From contig JAIPCJ010000007.1 of assembly GCA_021738245.1 (NCBI GenBank), positions 1-60,298 on the forward strand: a stretch of 60,298 nt of DNA, in the 5' to 3' direction. The notes beneath the pieces are model-generated. The model saw nothing but the letters and a program-made list of their open reading frames with translations, ran no database searches and had not been told where the DNA came from. This DNA is from Methylotenera sp. Its GTDB lineage: Bacteria; Pseudomonadota; Gammaproteobacteria; Burkholderiales; Burkholderiaceae_C. Below, in pieces: positions 39,564-47,316 of this stretch; the stretch's first letter is position 1; every line of letters begins with the position of its first letter. The position numbers were made by a program, and so were the translations under genes.

Positions 39564-42257
39564 TCAGCGGAAGGTGTACTTCACGCTCGCATAGACGAAG
39601 CGGCCGCGCGAGTCGGTGTAGCTCGGGTCGTAGCCCGAGATGAAGAACCAGGCCTGCTGCGAGAACGGCGGCGCGGTATTGGCGAGGTTCTGCACGCCGG
39701 CACGCAGCGTGAGCGCCTTGGTCACGTCCCAGCCGCCGGAGAGGTTCCACAGCGAGTAGGCAGCCACCTTGCGGTCGGGCTTGCCGATGATGTGCTGGTC
39801 GTCGTAGCCCTGCAGGTAGCTGTTGGACAGCGTGGCCGAGAAGGGGCCGCTCTCCCAGTCCAGCGACAGGCTGTGGCGCCAGCGTTGCACCACGCCGTCG
39901 TTGATGAACACGCCCAGGTTGCTGATGAAGGGGTCGCCATCCCCCGTCTGGCGCTCGGACTTGAGCGTCAGCGTGCCGTTCAGGCGCAGGCCGAACTCAC
40001 CCCACGATGTCTTCAGGCCGCCGAGCTTGGCGCCCAGGTCTAGGCCGGCGATGCGTTCCTTGCCGCGGTTTTCCTTCTTGAGGTCGATGTGGTCGATGAC
40101 CCCGTCTTCGTCGCGGATCACGTACTGGCCGTACTTGCCCAGGTTGCCCAGGATGACGTCCTCACCCAGCGTGCTGATCAGATTGCGCTTCTCGATGTTC
40201 CAGTAGTCGAGGTTCAGGCTCACGCCCGGCTTGGGTTCGAACACCAGGCCAAGCGAGAACTGCCTTGACTTCTCGGGCTTCAGGTTGGGGTTGCTGTAGT
40301 TCAGCGTCTTCCAGATGTCGGAGCAGTCGGTGACGGTGTTGCTGGCGTCGGCGGCCAGGCAGACCGGGTCGACCAGCGTGGCCGAGTTGCCTTGCGTGAC
40401 CGGGCGGTACAGGTCCGACAGGCTGGGCGCGCGGAAGCCCTTGCCCACCGAGGCGCGCAGCAGCAGTTCGGGCATGGGCACGTACTTCAGGCCGAGCTTG
40501 GGACTGGCCGCGCCGCCGCTGACCTGGTAGCGCTCGTAGCGCAGCGCGGCGGCCAGCTCCAACTGCTTGGTGAGGGGCGCGACCAGCTCGCCGAACACGG
40601 CGCCGACCTTGCGCGACTTGCCGAAATCGGAGTCAGGGCCCTGTGAGGTCTCGCCGAGGATGAGGTCCTGCTTGAGCGCATCGGACTGGTGGTAATCCTG
40701 CTTCTCGCGGCGGTACTCGCCACCGACCGCCACCGCCAGGTCGCCGCCGGCCAGCGCCATCAGGGCCTTGGAGGCCTTGAAGTCGATGCTGTCCATGGTG
40801 CCGGTCGCACGGCGCACCTCGCCGCGGATCTGGGCGGCCTCGTACAGGGCCCGGCCCTTGGCGTCGGACTTGCTGAAGGGGCTGATGGTGCCGGCCGTGA
40901 AGCCGTCGCGGATCATCTGCTCGTTCAGGTAGCCCTGGTAGTCACGGTCCGAGACCTTGCTGGTGCTGTGGTTCAGCGCCCATTCGTAATCCCAGCCGGC
41001 CACGATGCCCTGCGTGCCGATCACGAAGCGGGTGCTGTTGGCCACCAGTTCGCTGGTGCGCAGGCCAGCCTCGCCCAGGCGTGTGCGCACGGTGATCACG
41101 CGGTCCTCGTCGTCAGCCGGCAGGCTGTTCAGCGCGCTGCCCTTGAACGCGGGCACGAGGGCCACGTCGATGTCCGCATCGATCCGGTTGGGCGTGCCGG
41201 TGTAGAAGGTGCGCGCCCGGGCGACCGAGGCTTCGGCAAACAGCTGATGGCCGCCACCCAGGTTCAGGATGCCGCGGGTGAAGGCGCTGCTCTTGGTGGA
41301 CTTCGGGTACAGCTCCAGGTCGCGCATGTAGTCGAAGGTGCAGCCGTCAGCGCCGCCGATGCCGTCGGGCAGGTAAAGGGTTGCGGGCGGGTTGCAACCG
41401 GTGGCTGCGGCGGGGTTGACCGTGCGCGAATCGATGACGGTGCTGCCGTTGCTGGAGTAGCCCTCGTCGGCCAGCGTGTTGAACTGCGAGCGTGACAGAC
41501 GGATGTTGCCGGGGAAGGTGGCGCTGGACAGCAGGTCCGGCAACCGCCCGGGGATGTCCAGGTCCTTGATGAACTGCCGCTTGGAGGCGTTCAGGCTCTT
41601 GGTCTTCTGAAAGTCCAGCACGCCGAACACATTGAAGCCGTCGCGGCCGAAGTCGCCAATGCCGGCCGACACGGTGGCGGAGCGCTTGTCGCCGCCATGG
41701 CCTTCAGTCGTGTTGCCGGCCATCGCGCTCAGGTCGACACCGCTGAAGTCCTTGCGTGTGATGAAGTTGATGACGCCACCGATGGCGTCGGAGCCATAAA
41801 GCGACGAGGCGCCGTCCAGCAGCACCTCCACCCGCTGGATGGCGGCGGCGGGGATGCTGTTGAGGTCGACGCCCGCCGCATCGCCGGGCGACGCGAAGTT
41901 GGCCATGCGGCGACCGTTGAGCAGCACCAGGGTCGAGGAGACGCCGAGGCCGCGGAGGTTGGCGGCGTTCAGGCCCGTCTGCGACCGGAAGCCGCCGTAG
42001 CCCACGCTGCCGCCGTCGGTCAGGTTGTTGGCACTGGCACTGAGGCGCGCGACCAGCTCGGCCGCGGTCGTGACGCCTGCCTTGTCGATCTCAGCGCGCG
42101 TGATGACTTGCACCGGCAGCGCCGTCTCGCCGTCGATGCGCTTGATGGCGGTGCCCGTGACCTCCACGCGTTCGAGGGCGGTCTGGGCCTGTGCTGCGCA
42201 GCTCAGCGCGAGCAGGGTTGCAGCAGTGGCGAGGCGGGAAGGGCAGGGGGTCTTCAT
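39564..42257 (-). CDS. TonB-dependent receptor next to cyanophycinases
   Basis: An 897-aa outer-membrane receptor. The signal peptide ends near AAQAQ. The plug domain follows (RVEVTGTAIKRIDGETALPVQ, LRGLGVSSTLVLLNGRRMA, GSDAIGGVINFITR), then a 22-stranded barrel ending ASVKYTFR. AAGGAG lies 10 nt before the ATG. It is of the large type common in xanthomonads and caulobacters for sugars and peptides. It is divergent from the secreted cyanophycinase by 167 bp, so it may import cyanophycin fragments; that is inference. No iron-uptake genes are nearby. Confidence 0.9.
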   Translation of the reverse strand: MKTPCPSRLATAATLLALSCAAQAQTALERVEVTGTAIKRIDGETALPVQVITRAEIDKAGVTTAAELVARLSASANNLTDGGSVGYGGFRSQTGLNAANLRGLGVSSTLVLLNGRRMANFASPGDAAGVDLNSIPAAAIQRVEVLLDGASSLYGSDAIGGVINFITRKDFSGVDLSAMAGNTTEGHGGDKRSATVSAGIGDFGRDGFNVFGVLDFQKTKSLNASKRQFIKDLDIPGRLPDLLSSATFPGNIRLSRSQFNTLADEGYSSNGSTVIDSRTVNPAAATGCNPPATLYLPDGIGGADGCTFDYMRDLELYPKSTKSSAFTRGILNLGGGHQLFAEASVARARTFYTGTPNRIDADIDVALVPAFKGSALNSLPADDEDRVITVRTRLGEAGLRTSELVANSTRFVIGTQGIVAGWDYEWALNHSTSKVSDRDYQGYLNEQMIRDGFTAGTISPFSKSDAKGRALYEAAQIRGEVRRATGTMDSIDFKASKALMALAGGDLAVAVGGEYRREKQDYHQSDALKQDLILGETSQGPDSDFGKSRKVGAVFGELVAPLTKQLELAAALRYERYQVSGGAASPKLGLKYVPMPELLLRASVGKGFRAPSLSDLYRPVTQGNSATLVDPVCLAADASNTVTDCSDIWKTLNYSNPNLKPEKSRQFSLGLVFEPKPGVSLNLDYWNIEKRNLISTLGEDVILGNLGKYGQYVIRDEDGVIDHIDLKKENRGKERIAGLDLGAKLGGLKTSWGEFGLRLNGTLTLKSERQTGDGDPFISNLGVFINDGVVQRWRHSLSLDWESGPFSATLSNSYLQGYDDQHIIGKPDRKVAAYSLWNLSGGWDVTKALTLRAGVQNLANTAPPFSQQAWFFISGYDPSYTDSRGRFVYASVKYTFR

Positions 42258-42424
42258 GAGCAGCTCTCCTTGATTCGCCGCAGTCTAGGCACGGTGCCGG
42301 CAGCTCACCTGTGTCCAGCCGTCGTTTCGTCTCGCGCGCGCCACGCCCGCGTTCTCAGGATTAGGGGCAAAACGTCCTTCGGCCTCTGTCATGATGTGCG
42401 CCCTGACCAAGGAGGGTTGTTGGC

Positions 42425-43918
42425 ATGAGGGCATGGATCTGGGTCGGCGTGGTGGCCATGACGATGGTCATGGGTGTGCAAGCCGCGCCTGCAACGACGG
42501 CACCGGCGGCGAGTGCGCCGCAGGCCTTGCGACTGCTGCGTCCGGCGGCGGCCACTCCCCCTGCCAGCACGGGCCAGAAGGCCGCCACGCCCGCCCGGCC
42601 GGCGGCACCGGCCGCGGCGTCGGCGCCCTCGGGCGCCTTGCAGCCCCTGCCGGAGTCCGATCCCGCGGCCATTCGCGGTTATGCGGTGCCCATCGGTGGC
42701 GCCCTCAAGGCCGACAACGAAGAGGTCTGGCAGCGCATCGTGCAACTGGCGGGCGGCAAGGGGGCACGCTTCGTCGTTTTCGGCACGGCCAGTGAAGATC
42801 CCGAAGCCAGCGCCAAGCAGGTGGTCGATCTGCTGCAGCGCCGTGGTGCGGTGGCCGAGGCTCTGCCGGTGGCGCCCAAGTTCCTGTGGGTGGACCTGAA
42901 CAAGGTCGTGCGCGACCCGGCGCTGATCGCCAAGGTCAAGGCGGCCAAGGGCATCTTCTTCACCGGCGGCGTGCAGGAGCGCATCGTCGACGTGCTGCAG
43001 CCCGGTGGCCAGAGCACGCCGATGCTGGAGGCCATCTGGGATGTCTACCGCAAAGGCGGCGTCGTGGCTGGCACCTCGGCCGGTGCGGCCATCATGAGCA
43101 CCATCATGTTCCGCGACGCGCCGAGCGTCATCAACGTGCTCAAGGGTCGGTTCGCGGACGGCAAGCAGGTCGACCGGGGCCTGGGCTTTGTCGGGCCGCA
43201 CCTGTTCGTCGACCAGCACTTCCTCAAGCGTGGCCGCTTCGGCCGCATGATTCCGCTGATGATGGCCAAGGGCTACAAGCTCGGCCTGGGCGTGGACGAG
43301 AACACGGCGGCCATCATCCGCGGTGACGAGATCGAGGTCATCGGCGACCGTGGCTGCATGATCGTGGACCTGACGGAAGCCCGCACCGACGCCACGCTCG
43401 GCGCCTTCAACGTGCAGGGCGCGCGGGTGTCCTACCTGGAGCACGGCGACCGCTATCACATGCGCGCCCGCTCCACCACGCCGTCTGCGCCCAAGCTGCG
43501 CGGTGAGGTGCACGACGCGGAGTCGCCCAACTTCAAGCCCTACTACACCGACGACGTCTTTCATCTCGACATGCTGGGCGACTCGACCATCTCCGGCGCC
43601 ATGAGCCGGCTCATCGACAGCGTGCGCAAGGAGGTCAAGGGTCTGGCCTTCGACGTGCTGCCGCGCGCCAACGACCCGCTGGCCGAGCTGGGCTTCCTGT
43701 TCCGCCTCTACAAGGGCTCTGACTCCCTGGGATGGAGTACCGAGGAGTTCGGCGGCGAGCAGTTCACGGTGACCAACCTCTACCTGGACATCACGCCGGT
43801 GCGGCTGCCGATGCCGCTGTACGGCGGCTGGGCCGGACCTGCCAAGGCGGCACCGCCTGGCGCGGGCGGTGGGGCCAAGGCCGCCGCGCCCCCGGCGTCG
43901 GCGCCCACCGGCCAGTAG
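42425..43918 (+). CDS. Secreted cyanophycinase (S51 family)
   Basis: A 497-aa protein with an N-terminal signal peptide (MRAWIWVGVVAMTMVMGVQA), an Ala/Pro-rich linker of about 60 residues, and the cyanophycinase domain. The nucleophile is Ser218 in GTSAGAAIMS; the S51-type strand is GYAVPIGGALKADN. It hydrolyses cyanophycin to beta-Asp-Arg. The ending is again Ala/Pro/Gly-rich. The signal peptide means it works in the periplasm or outside, like CphE of cyanophycin-using bacteria. AAGGAGGG lies 8-15 nt before the ATG. It is followed by a cytoplasmic-looking paralogue. Confidence 0.88.
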   Translation: MRAWIWVGVVAMTMVMGVQAAPATTAPAASAPQALRLLRPAAATPPASTGQKAATPARPAAPAAASAPSGALQPLPESDPAAIRGYAVPIGGALKADNEEVWQRIVQLAGGKGARFVVFGTASEDPEASAKQVVDLLQRRGAVAEALPVAPKFLWVDLNKVVRDPALIAKVKAAKGIFFTGGVQERIVDVLQPGGQSTPMLEAIWDVYRKGGVVAGTSAGAAIMSTIMFRDAPSVINVLKGRFADGKQVDRGLGFVGPHLFVDQHFLKRGRFGRMIPLMMAKGYKLGLGVDENTAAIIRGDEIEVIGDRGCMIVDLTEARTDATLGAFNVQGARVSYLEHGDRYHMRARSTTPSAPKLRGEVHDAESPNFKPYYTDDVFHLDMLGDSTISGAMSRLIDSVRKEVKGLAFDVLPRANDPLAELGFLFRLYKGSDSLGWSTEEFGGEQFTVTNLYLDITPVRLPMPLYGGWAGPAKAAPPGAGGGAKAAAPPASAPTGQ

Positions 43919-43997
43919 CGTCCGCCGGCTGCCGCCTGCAGCGTTTGGTCACAAGCGTTGCAGACCCTGGGCTCGACCCGCTGTTGAAAATCCGTTC

Positions 43998-44018
43998 GGC
44001 CTGCCAAGATGGCAGGCC
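43998..44018 (+). terminator. Hairpin between the two cyanophycinase genes
   Basis: GGCCTGCCA-AGA-TGGCAGGCC is a perfect 9-bp stem followed by GTACTTCTT. It has no true T-run. It may end the first transcript partly, and it lies just 24 bp before the assumed start of the next gene. Confidence 0.5.
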
Positions 44019-44042
44019 GTACTTCTTGACCGTTGCGCCACT

Positions 44043-45263
44043 TTGCTTAGCCCCCATCAGCCAGGCACCGTCATCGTCATTGGCGGTGCGCTGAAAGCCG
44101 ACAGCCAGGCGGTCTGGCAGCGCATCGTCGACGAAGCCGGCGGGCCGGGCTCGCGCATTGCCGTCTTCCCGACCGCGGCCTACGAGCCGGCCCGCATCGC
44201 GTCCCAGATCGTGGCCTCGCTGAACCGCTGCGGCGCGCAGGCCGAGATGGTCCCCATCGCGCCGCATCTGACCGGCGTGGACCTGCAGGCCAAGCTCGAC
44301 GACCCGGCCTTGATCGCCCGTGTGGCTGCATCGCGCGGTGTGTTCTTCTCCGGAGGTGCGCAGGAGTACCTGGTCGACACCCTGCAGCCCGATGGGCAGG
44401 ACACGCCCATGCTGGCGGCCGTTCGCAAGGTGGCGGCGGCGGGCGGCGTGATTGCCGGCACGAGTGCAGGTGCGGCGGTCATGAGCCGGGTCATGTTCCG
44501 CGACGCGATGGACAACCTCGCGGTGCTGCGCGGCCAATGGCGCGCCGGCCAGGAGTACGACCGCGGCTTTGGCTTCGTGGCGCCGCAGTTGCTGGTGGAC
44601 CAGCACTTTCTGAAGCGCGGGCGCATCGGGCGCATGCTCCCGGCCATGCGGGCGCTCGGCTACCCGCTGGGCCTGGGCGTGGACGAAAACGCGGCCGTGG
44701 TCATTCGCGGCAACCTGCTCGAAGTCATCGGTGGCAGCGGCGCGGTGGTGGTGGATCTGCGCGATGCGGTGCATGACGCAGCTTTGCCCATGTTCAACCT
44801 GCGCGGCGCGCGGCTGAGCTACCTCGACCATGGCGACAGGCATGACCTGGCCACAGGCCAGACTACGCCGGCCGAACACAAGCGACGCGAGCCCCGCATC
44901 GAGCCTGGCGCCGCAGGCTTCGAGCCAGTGACGCGGTCGGAGCGCTACTTCCTCGACATCCTGGGTGAGGGCTGTTTTCTGGCCGCGATGGTGCAGTTGC
45001 TGCATGGCGCCTTCGATGAGGTCAAGGGGCTGGCCTTTCGGGCCAGGCTCGGGCAGGCCGAGCCGGCGGGCGACATCGGTTTCGAGTTCCGCCTGCACCG
45101 GGGCCCTGGCTTGATGGGCTGGCGCAGTGCTGCGCGTGGCTGCGAGGAATACACCGTGCTGGGCGCGCGGCTGGACGTGATTCCGGTGCGGGTGGCCGAG
45201 CCATTGTTCACGCCCCTGACCGCGGAGCAGCCCCACGTCGTGCACGCCGTGGCACCCTCATGA
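44043..45263 (+). CDS. Second cyanophycinase-like protein, no signal peptide
   Basis: A 406-aa paralogue of the preceding gene. GTVIVIGGALKADSQ opens the fold, and the nucleophile is in GTSAGAAVMS (Ser141 from this start). The rest aligns along its full length with the secreted gene, e.g. VDQHFLKRGR and LGVDENAAVVIRG. The start is uncertain. There is no in-frame ATG after the end of the first gene; TTG at 44043 is the nearest standard start codon. The only upstream ATG (43869) lies inside the first gene. No ribosome site is seen at the TTG. Probably cytoplasmic. Confidence 0.8.
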   Translation: MLSPHQPGTVIVIGGALKADSQAVWQRIVDEAGGPGSRIAVFPTAAYEPARIASQIVASLNRCGAQAEMVPIAPHLTGVDLQAKLDDPALIARVAASRGVFFSGGAQEYLVDTLQPDGQDTPMLAAVRKVAAAGGVIAGTSAGAAVMSRVMFRDAMDNLAVLRGQWRAGQEYDRGFGFVAPQLLVDQHFLKRGRIGRMLPAMRALGYPLGLGVDENAAVVIRGNLLEVIGGSGAVVVDLRDAVHDAALPMFNLRGARLSYLDHGDRHDLATGQTTPAEHKRREPRIEPGAAGFEPVTRSERYFLDILGEGCFLAAMVQLLHGAFDEVKGLAFRARLGQAEPAGDIGFEFRLHRGPGLMGWRSAARGCEEYTVLGARLDVIPVRVAEPLFTPLTAEQPHVVHAVAPS

Positions 45264-45301
45264 CCCTGGGCCCCTGCAGGGCTCGCATGCAAGGAGACAA
45301 G

Positions 45302-45715
45302 ATGAAGCGATGGGGACTTTTCAGTGCGGCGCTGCTGTGCGCAGCTGCGGCCCATGCGACGGATGTCGGCGTGTCCATCCAGGTCGGGCAACCGGGCTTT
45401 TATGGCCGCATCGACATCGGCAATGCGCCACCGCCGGTGGTGCTGGCCGAGCCGGTCTGGGTGCAACGACGCCCCGTGCAGGTGGCGCCGGTGTACATGC
45501 GCATTCCGCCCGGCCACCAGAAGAACTGGGCCAAGCACTGCGCGCGCTACGACGCCTGCGGCGTGCCGGTGTATTTCGTGCGGGAGGACTGGTATCAGTC
45601 GCGCTACGCCCAGCCGGCCGAGCCGCCTCGCGGGCCTGACGCCGAACGCGGCAAGGGCAACGGCCGCGGCCACGGGCACGGCCGTGACAAGGACAAGGGC
45701 CGCGACCGCGACTGA
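45302..45715 (+). CDS. Secreted small protein with basic Gly/His-rich tail
   Basis: A 137-aa protein with a signal peptide (MKRWGLFSAALLCAAAAHA) and a central region with HQKNWAKHCARYDACGVPVYFVREDWY. I recognise this as a common Burkholderiales hypothetical, without a known function. The last 30 residues are rich in Arg, Lys, Gly and His (GKGNGRGHGHGRDKDKGRDRD), which could bind metal or nucleic acid. AAGGAGACAAG precedes the ATG. Confidence 0.75.
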   Translation: MKRWGLFSAALLCAAAAHATDVGVSIQVGQPGFYGRIDIGNAPPPVVLAEPVWVQRRPVQVAPVYMRIPPGHQKNWAKHCARYDACGVPVYFVREDWYQSRYAQPAEPPRGPDAERGKGNGRGHGHGRDKDKGRDRD

Positions 45716-45751
45716 GCGAGACGGCGGCCGGGCCGCGTGACAATCGCGGCC

Positions 45752-46255
45752 ATGGCAGACATCGACTCCCGCCCCGAAGGCTTCCAGCGCGTGCGTGCCG
45801 CGCTCGCACAGCGCGCGCACCCCCATGAACCCCTCTGGCTCGACGTGGCGGCCCGCACCGCCCAGGAGGCGGCCGATGCCCTGGGCGTCACGCTCGGACA
45901 GATCGCCAAGTCGGTCGTCTTCCGGCGCAAGGCCGACGACACGGCGGTGCTGGTGATCACCTCGGGCGACAAGCGGGTGGACGAGGCCAAGCCCAAGCCG
46001 CACACCGGGCCGCTGGGCCGGGCGGATGCCGACTACGTGAAGGCGCGCACCGGCTTCTCGATCGGCGGCGTGTCCCCGGCGGGCTTCGCGCCGGCCGAGG
46101 GCTTCGAGGCGCCTCAGCTGTTCATCGACCGGGAGCTGTTTCGCTTCGACATCATCTGGGCGGCGGCCGGCCATCCGAATGGGGTCTTCAAGCTGACGCC
46201 GGCCGAGCTGGAGGCGCTGACCGGCGCTCCGGTGATTGACGTGGTGCAGGCATGA
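45752..46255 (+). CDS. YbaK/EbsC family aminoacyl-tRNA deacylase-like protein
   Basis: A 167-aa YbaK-domain protein (related to ProX and Cys-tRNAPro deacylase): LGVTLGQIAKSVVFR, VLVITSGDKRVD and FSIGGVSPAGF are the family signatures. It probably clears a mischarged tRNA, with the amino acid unknown. ATG at 45752 is preferred to the GTG five codons earlier. It overlaps the next gene by 4 bp. Confidence 0.87.
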   Translation: MADIDSRPEGFQRVRAALAQRAHPHEPLWLDVAARTAQEAADALGVTLGQIAKSVVFRRKADDTAVLVITSGDKRVDEAKPKPHTGPLGRADADYVKARTGFSIGGVSPAGFAPAEGFEAPQLFIDRELFRFDIIWAAAGHPNGVFKLTPAELEALTGAPVIDVVQA

Positions 46256-46473
46256 ACCCGATCGTGTCGCCTTGTGTCAACGTGTGCGAGATGGACGAGG
46301 CGACCGGCTGGTGCCGGGGATGCGCCAGACGGCTGGATGAGATCGCCGGCTGGGGCAGCGTGCCGGCAGCCCGGCGTCAGCAGGTGATGGCTGAACTGCC
46401 GGCGCGTCAGGCGCAGATGCAGCGGCTTGGGCGCTGGCTGGGTCCGGCGTCGGTGGCAGGCGAGGGCGCGTGA
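46252..46473 (+). CDS. DUF1289 small cysteine-rich protein
   Basis: A 73-aa protein with the DUF1289 core SPCVNVCEMDEATGWCRGCARRLDEIAGW, whose four cysteines suggest a metal site. Function is unknown. It overlaps the ybaK-like gene by 4 bp and ends on the first base of the next ATG. Confidence 0.85.
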   Translation: MNPIVSPCVNVCEMDEATGWCRGCARRLDEIAGWGSVPAARRQQVMAELPARQAQMQRLGRWLGPASVAGEGA

Positions 46474-47132
46474 TGAAGCAGCTGACCTTCTATTTCGACC
46501 CGATCTCGCCCTACGCCGCGCTGGGTTTCGAGGCCTTGCCCGAGGCACTTGCCGGGCATAGCGTGGAGGTCACCTACCGCCCCATCCTGTTCGCCGCCTT
46601 GCTGCAGGCGCTGGGCCAGAAGGGGCCGGCCGAGATCGAGGCCAAGCGTCGCTGGACCTTCCGCCAGGTGGCCTGGCTGGCGCACAGCCAGGGCGTGGTG
46701 CTGGACCCACCGGCGCAACATCCCTTCAACCCGCTGCCGCTGCTGCGCCTGGCCTGGGCCTGCGCGGCGCCGGCAGGCGAGCCAGGTGACACCCCCGGGC
46801 GGTGGGTGGTGGAGCAGCTCTTCCACCATGTCTGGCGTGGGGCCGGGGCGGATGCGAATGACGCCGGCCGTCTGGCCACCCTGCGCGAGCGGTTGGCGCC
46901 GCAGCAGGACCCGTCGAGTGACGCCATCAAGCAGCGGCTGCGCCAGGAGACCGAGGCGGCCTTGGCCCTGGGTGTGTTCGGCGTGCCAACGCTGGCTTTC
47001 GAGGGGCGGCTGTTCTGGGGGCAGGACGCGCTGCCCATGCTGCGGGCGGCGCTGGCCGGCGACCCGTGGTTTCGCAGCGGCGCCTGGGAAGCGGCCGGCC
47101 AGCCACGGCCGGGCGTCGTCCGCAAGCACTGA
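46473..47132 (+). CDS. 2-Hydroxychromene-2-carboxylate isomerase/DsbA-like protein
   Basis: A 219-aa thioredoxin-fold protein of the HCCA isomerase/GST kappa group: YFDPISPYAALG holds the catalytic Ser-Pro, and the conserved GVFGVPTLAFEGRLFWGQDAL lies near the C-terminus. No naphthalene-type genes are nearby, so the true substrate is unknown. ATG at 46473 is chosen; a GTG one codon earlier is possible. Confidence 0.85.
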   Translation: MKQLTFYFDPISPYAALGFEALPEALAGHSVEVTYRPILFAALLQALGQKGPAEIEAKRRWTFRQVAWLAHSQGVVLDPPAQHPFNPLPLLRLAWACAAPAGEPGDTPGRWVVEQLFHHVWRGAGADANDAGRLATLRERLAPQQDPSSDAIKQRLRQETEAALALGVFGVPTLAFEGRLFWGQDALPMLRAALAGDPWFRSGAWEAAGQPRPGVVRKH

Positions 47133-47316
47133 AGCCAGGGCTCGGGATTTACCCGTGAGGCCCGGCTTCTCTCGCATTGAGAAATGCTGACTCCGGGTTC
47201 CTGCGGAGTTTGTCAGTCTCGATTCAGACTCGCGTCAGAACACGGTCAGAGGTCGTGTGAATAGTCACGGCAAGGGAAGCCTCTGGGGCGGCCCGACAAC
47301 TGACCGGAGACATTTC

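Noticed and set aside
43869-44042. ATG at 43869 as start of the second cyanophycinase
   Set aside because: It lies inside the first gene, would add a Pro/Arg-rich stretch that is the off-frame reading of that gene's tail and of a hairpin, and has no family similarity.
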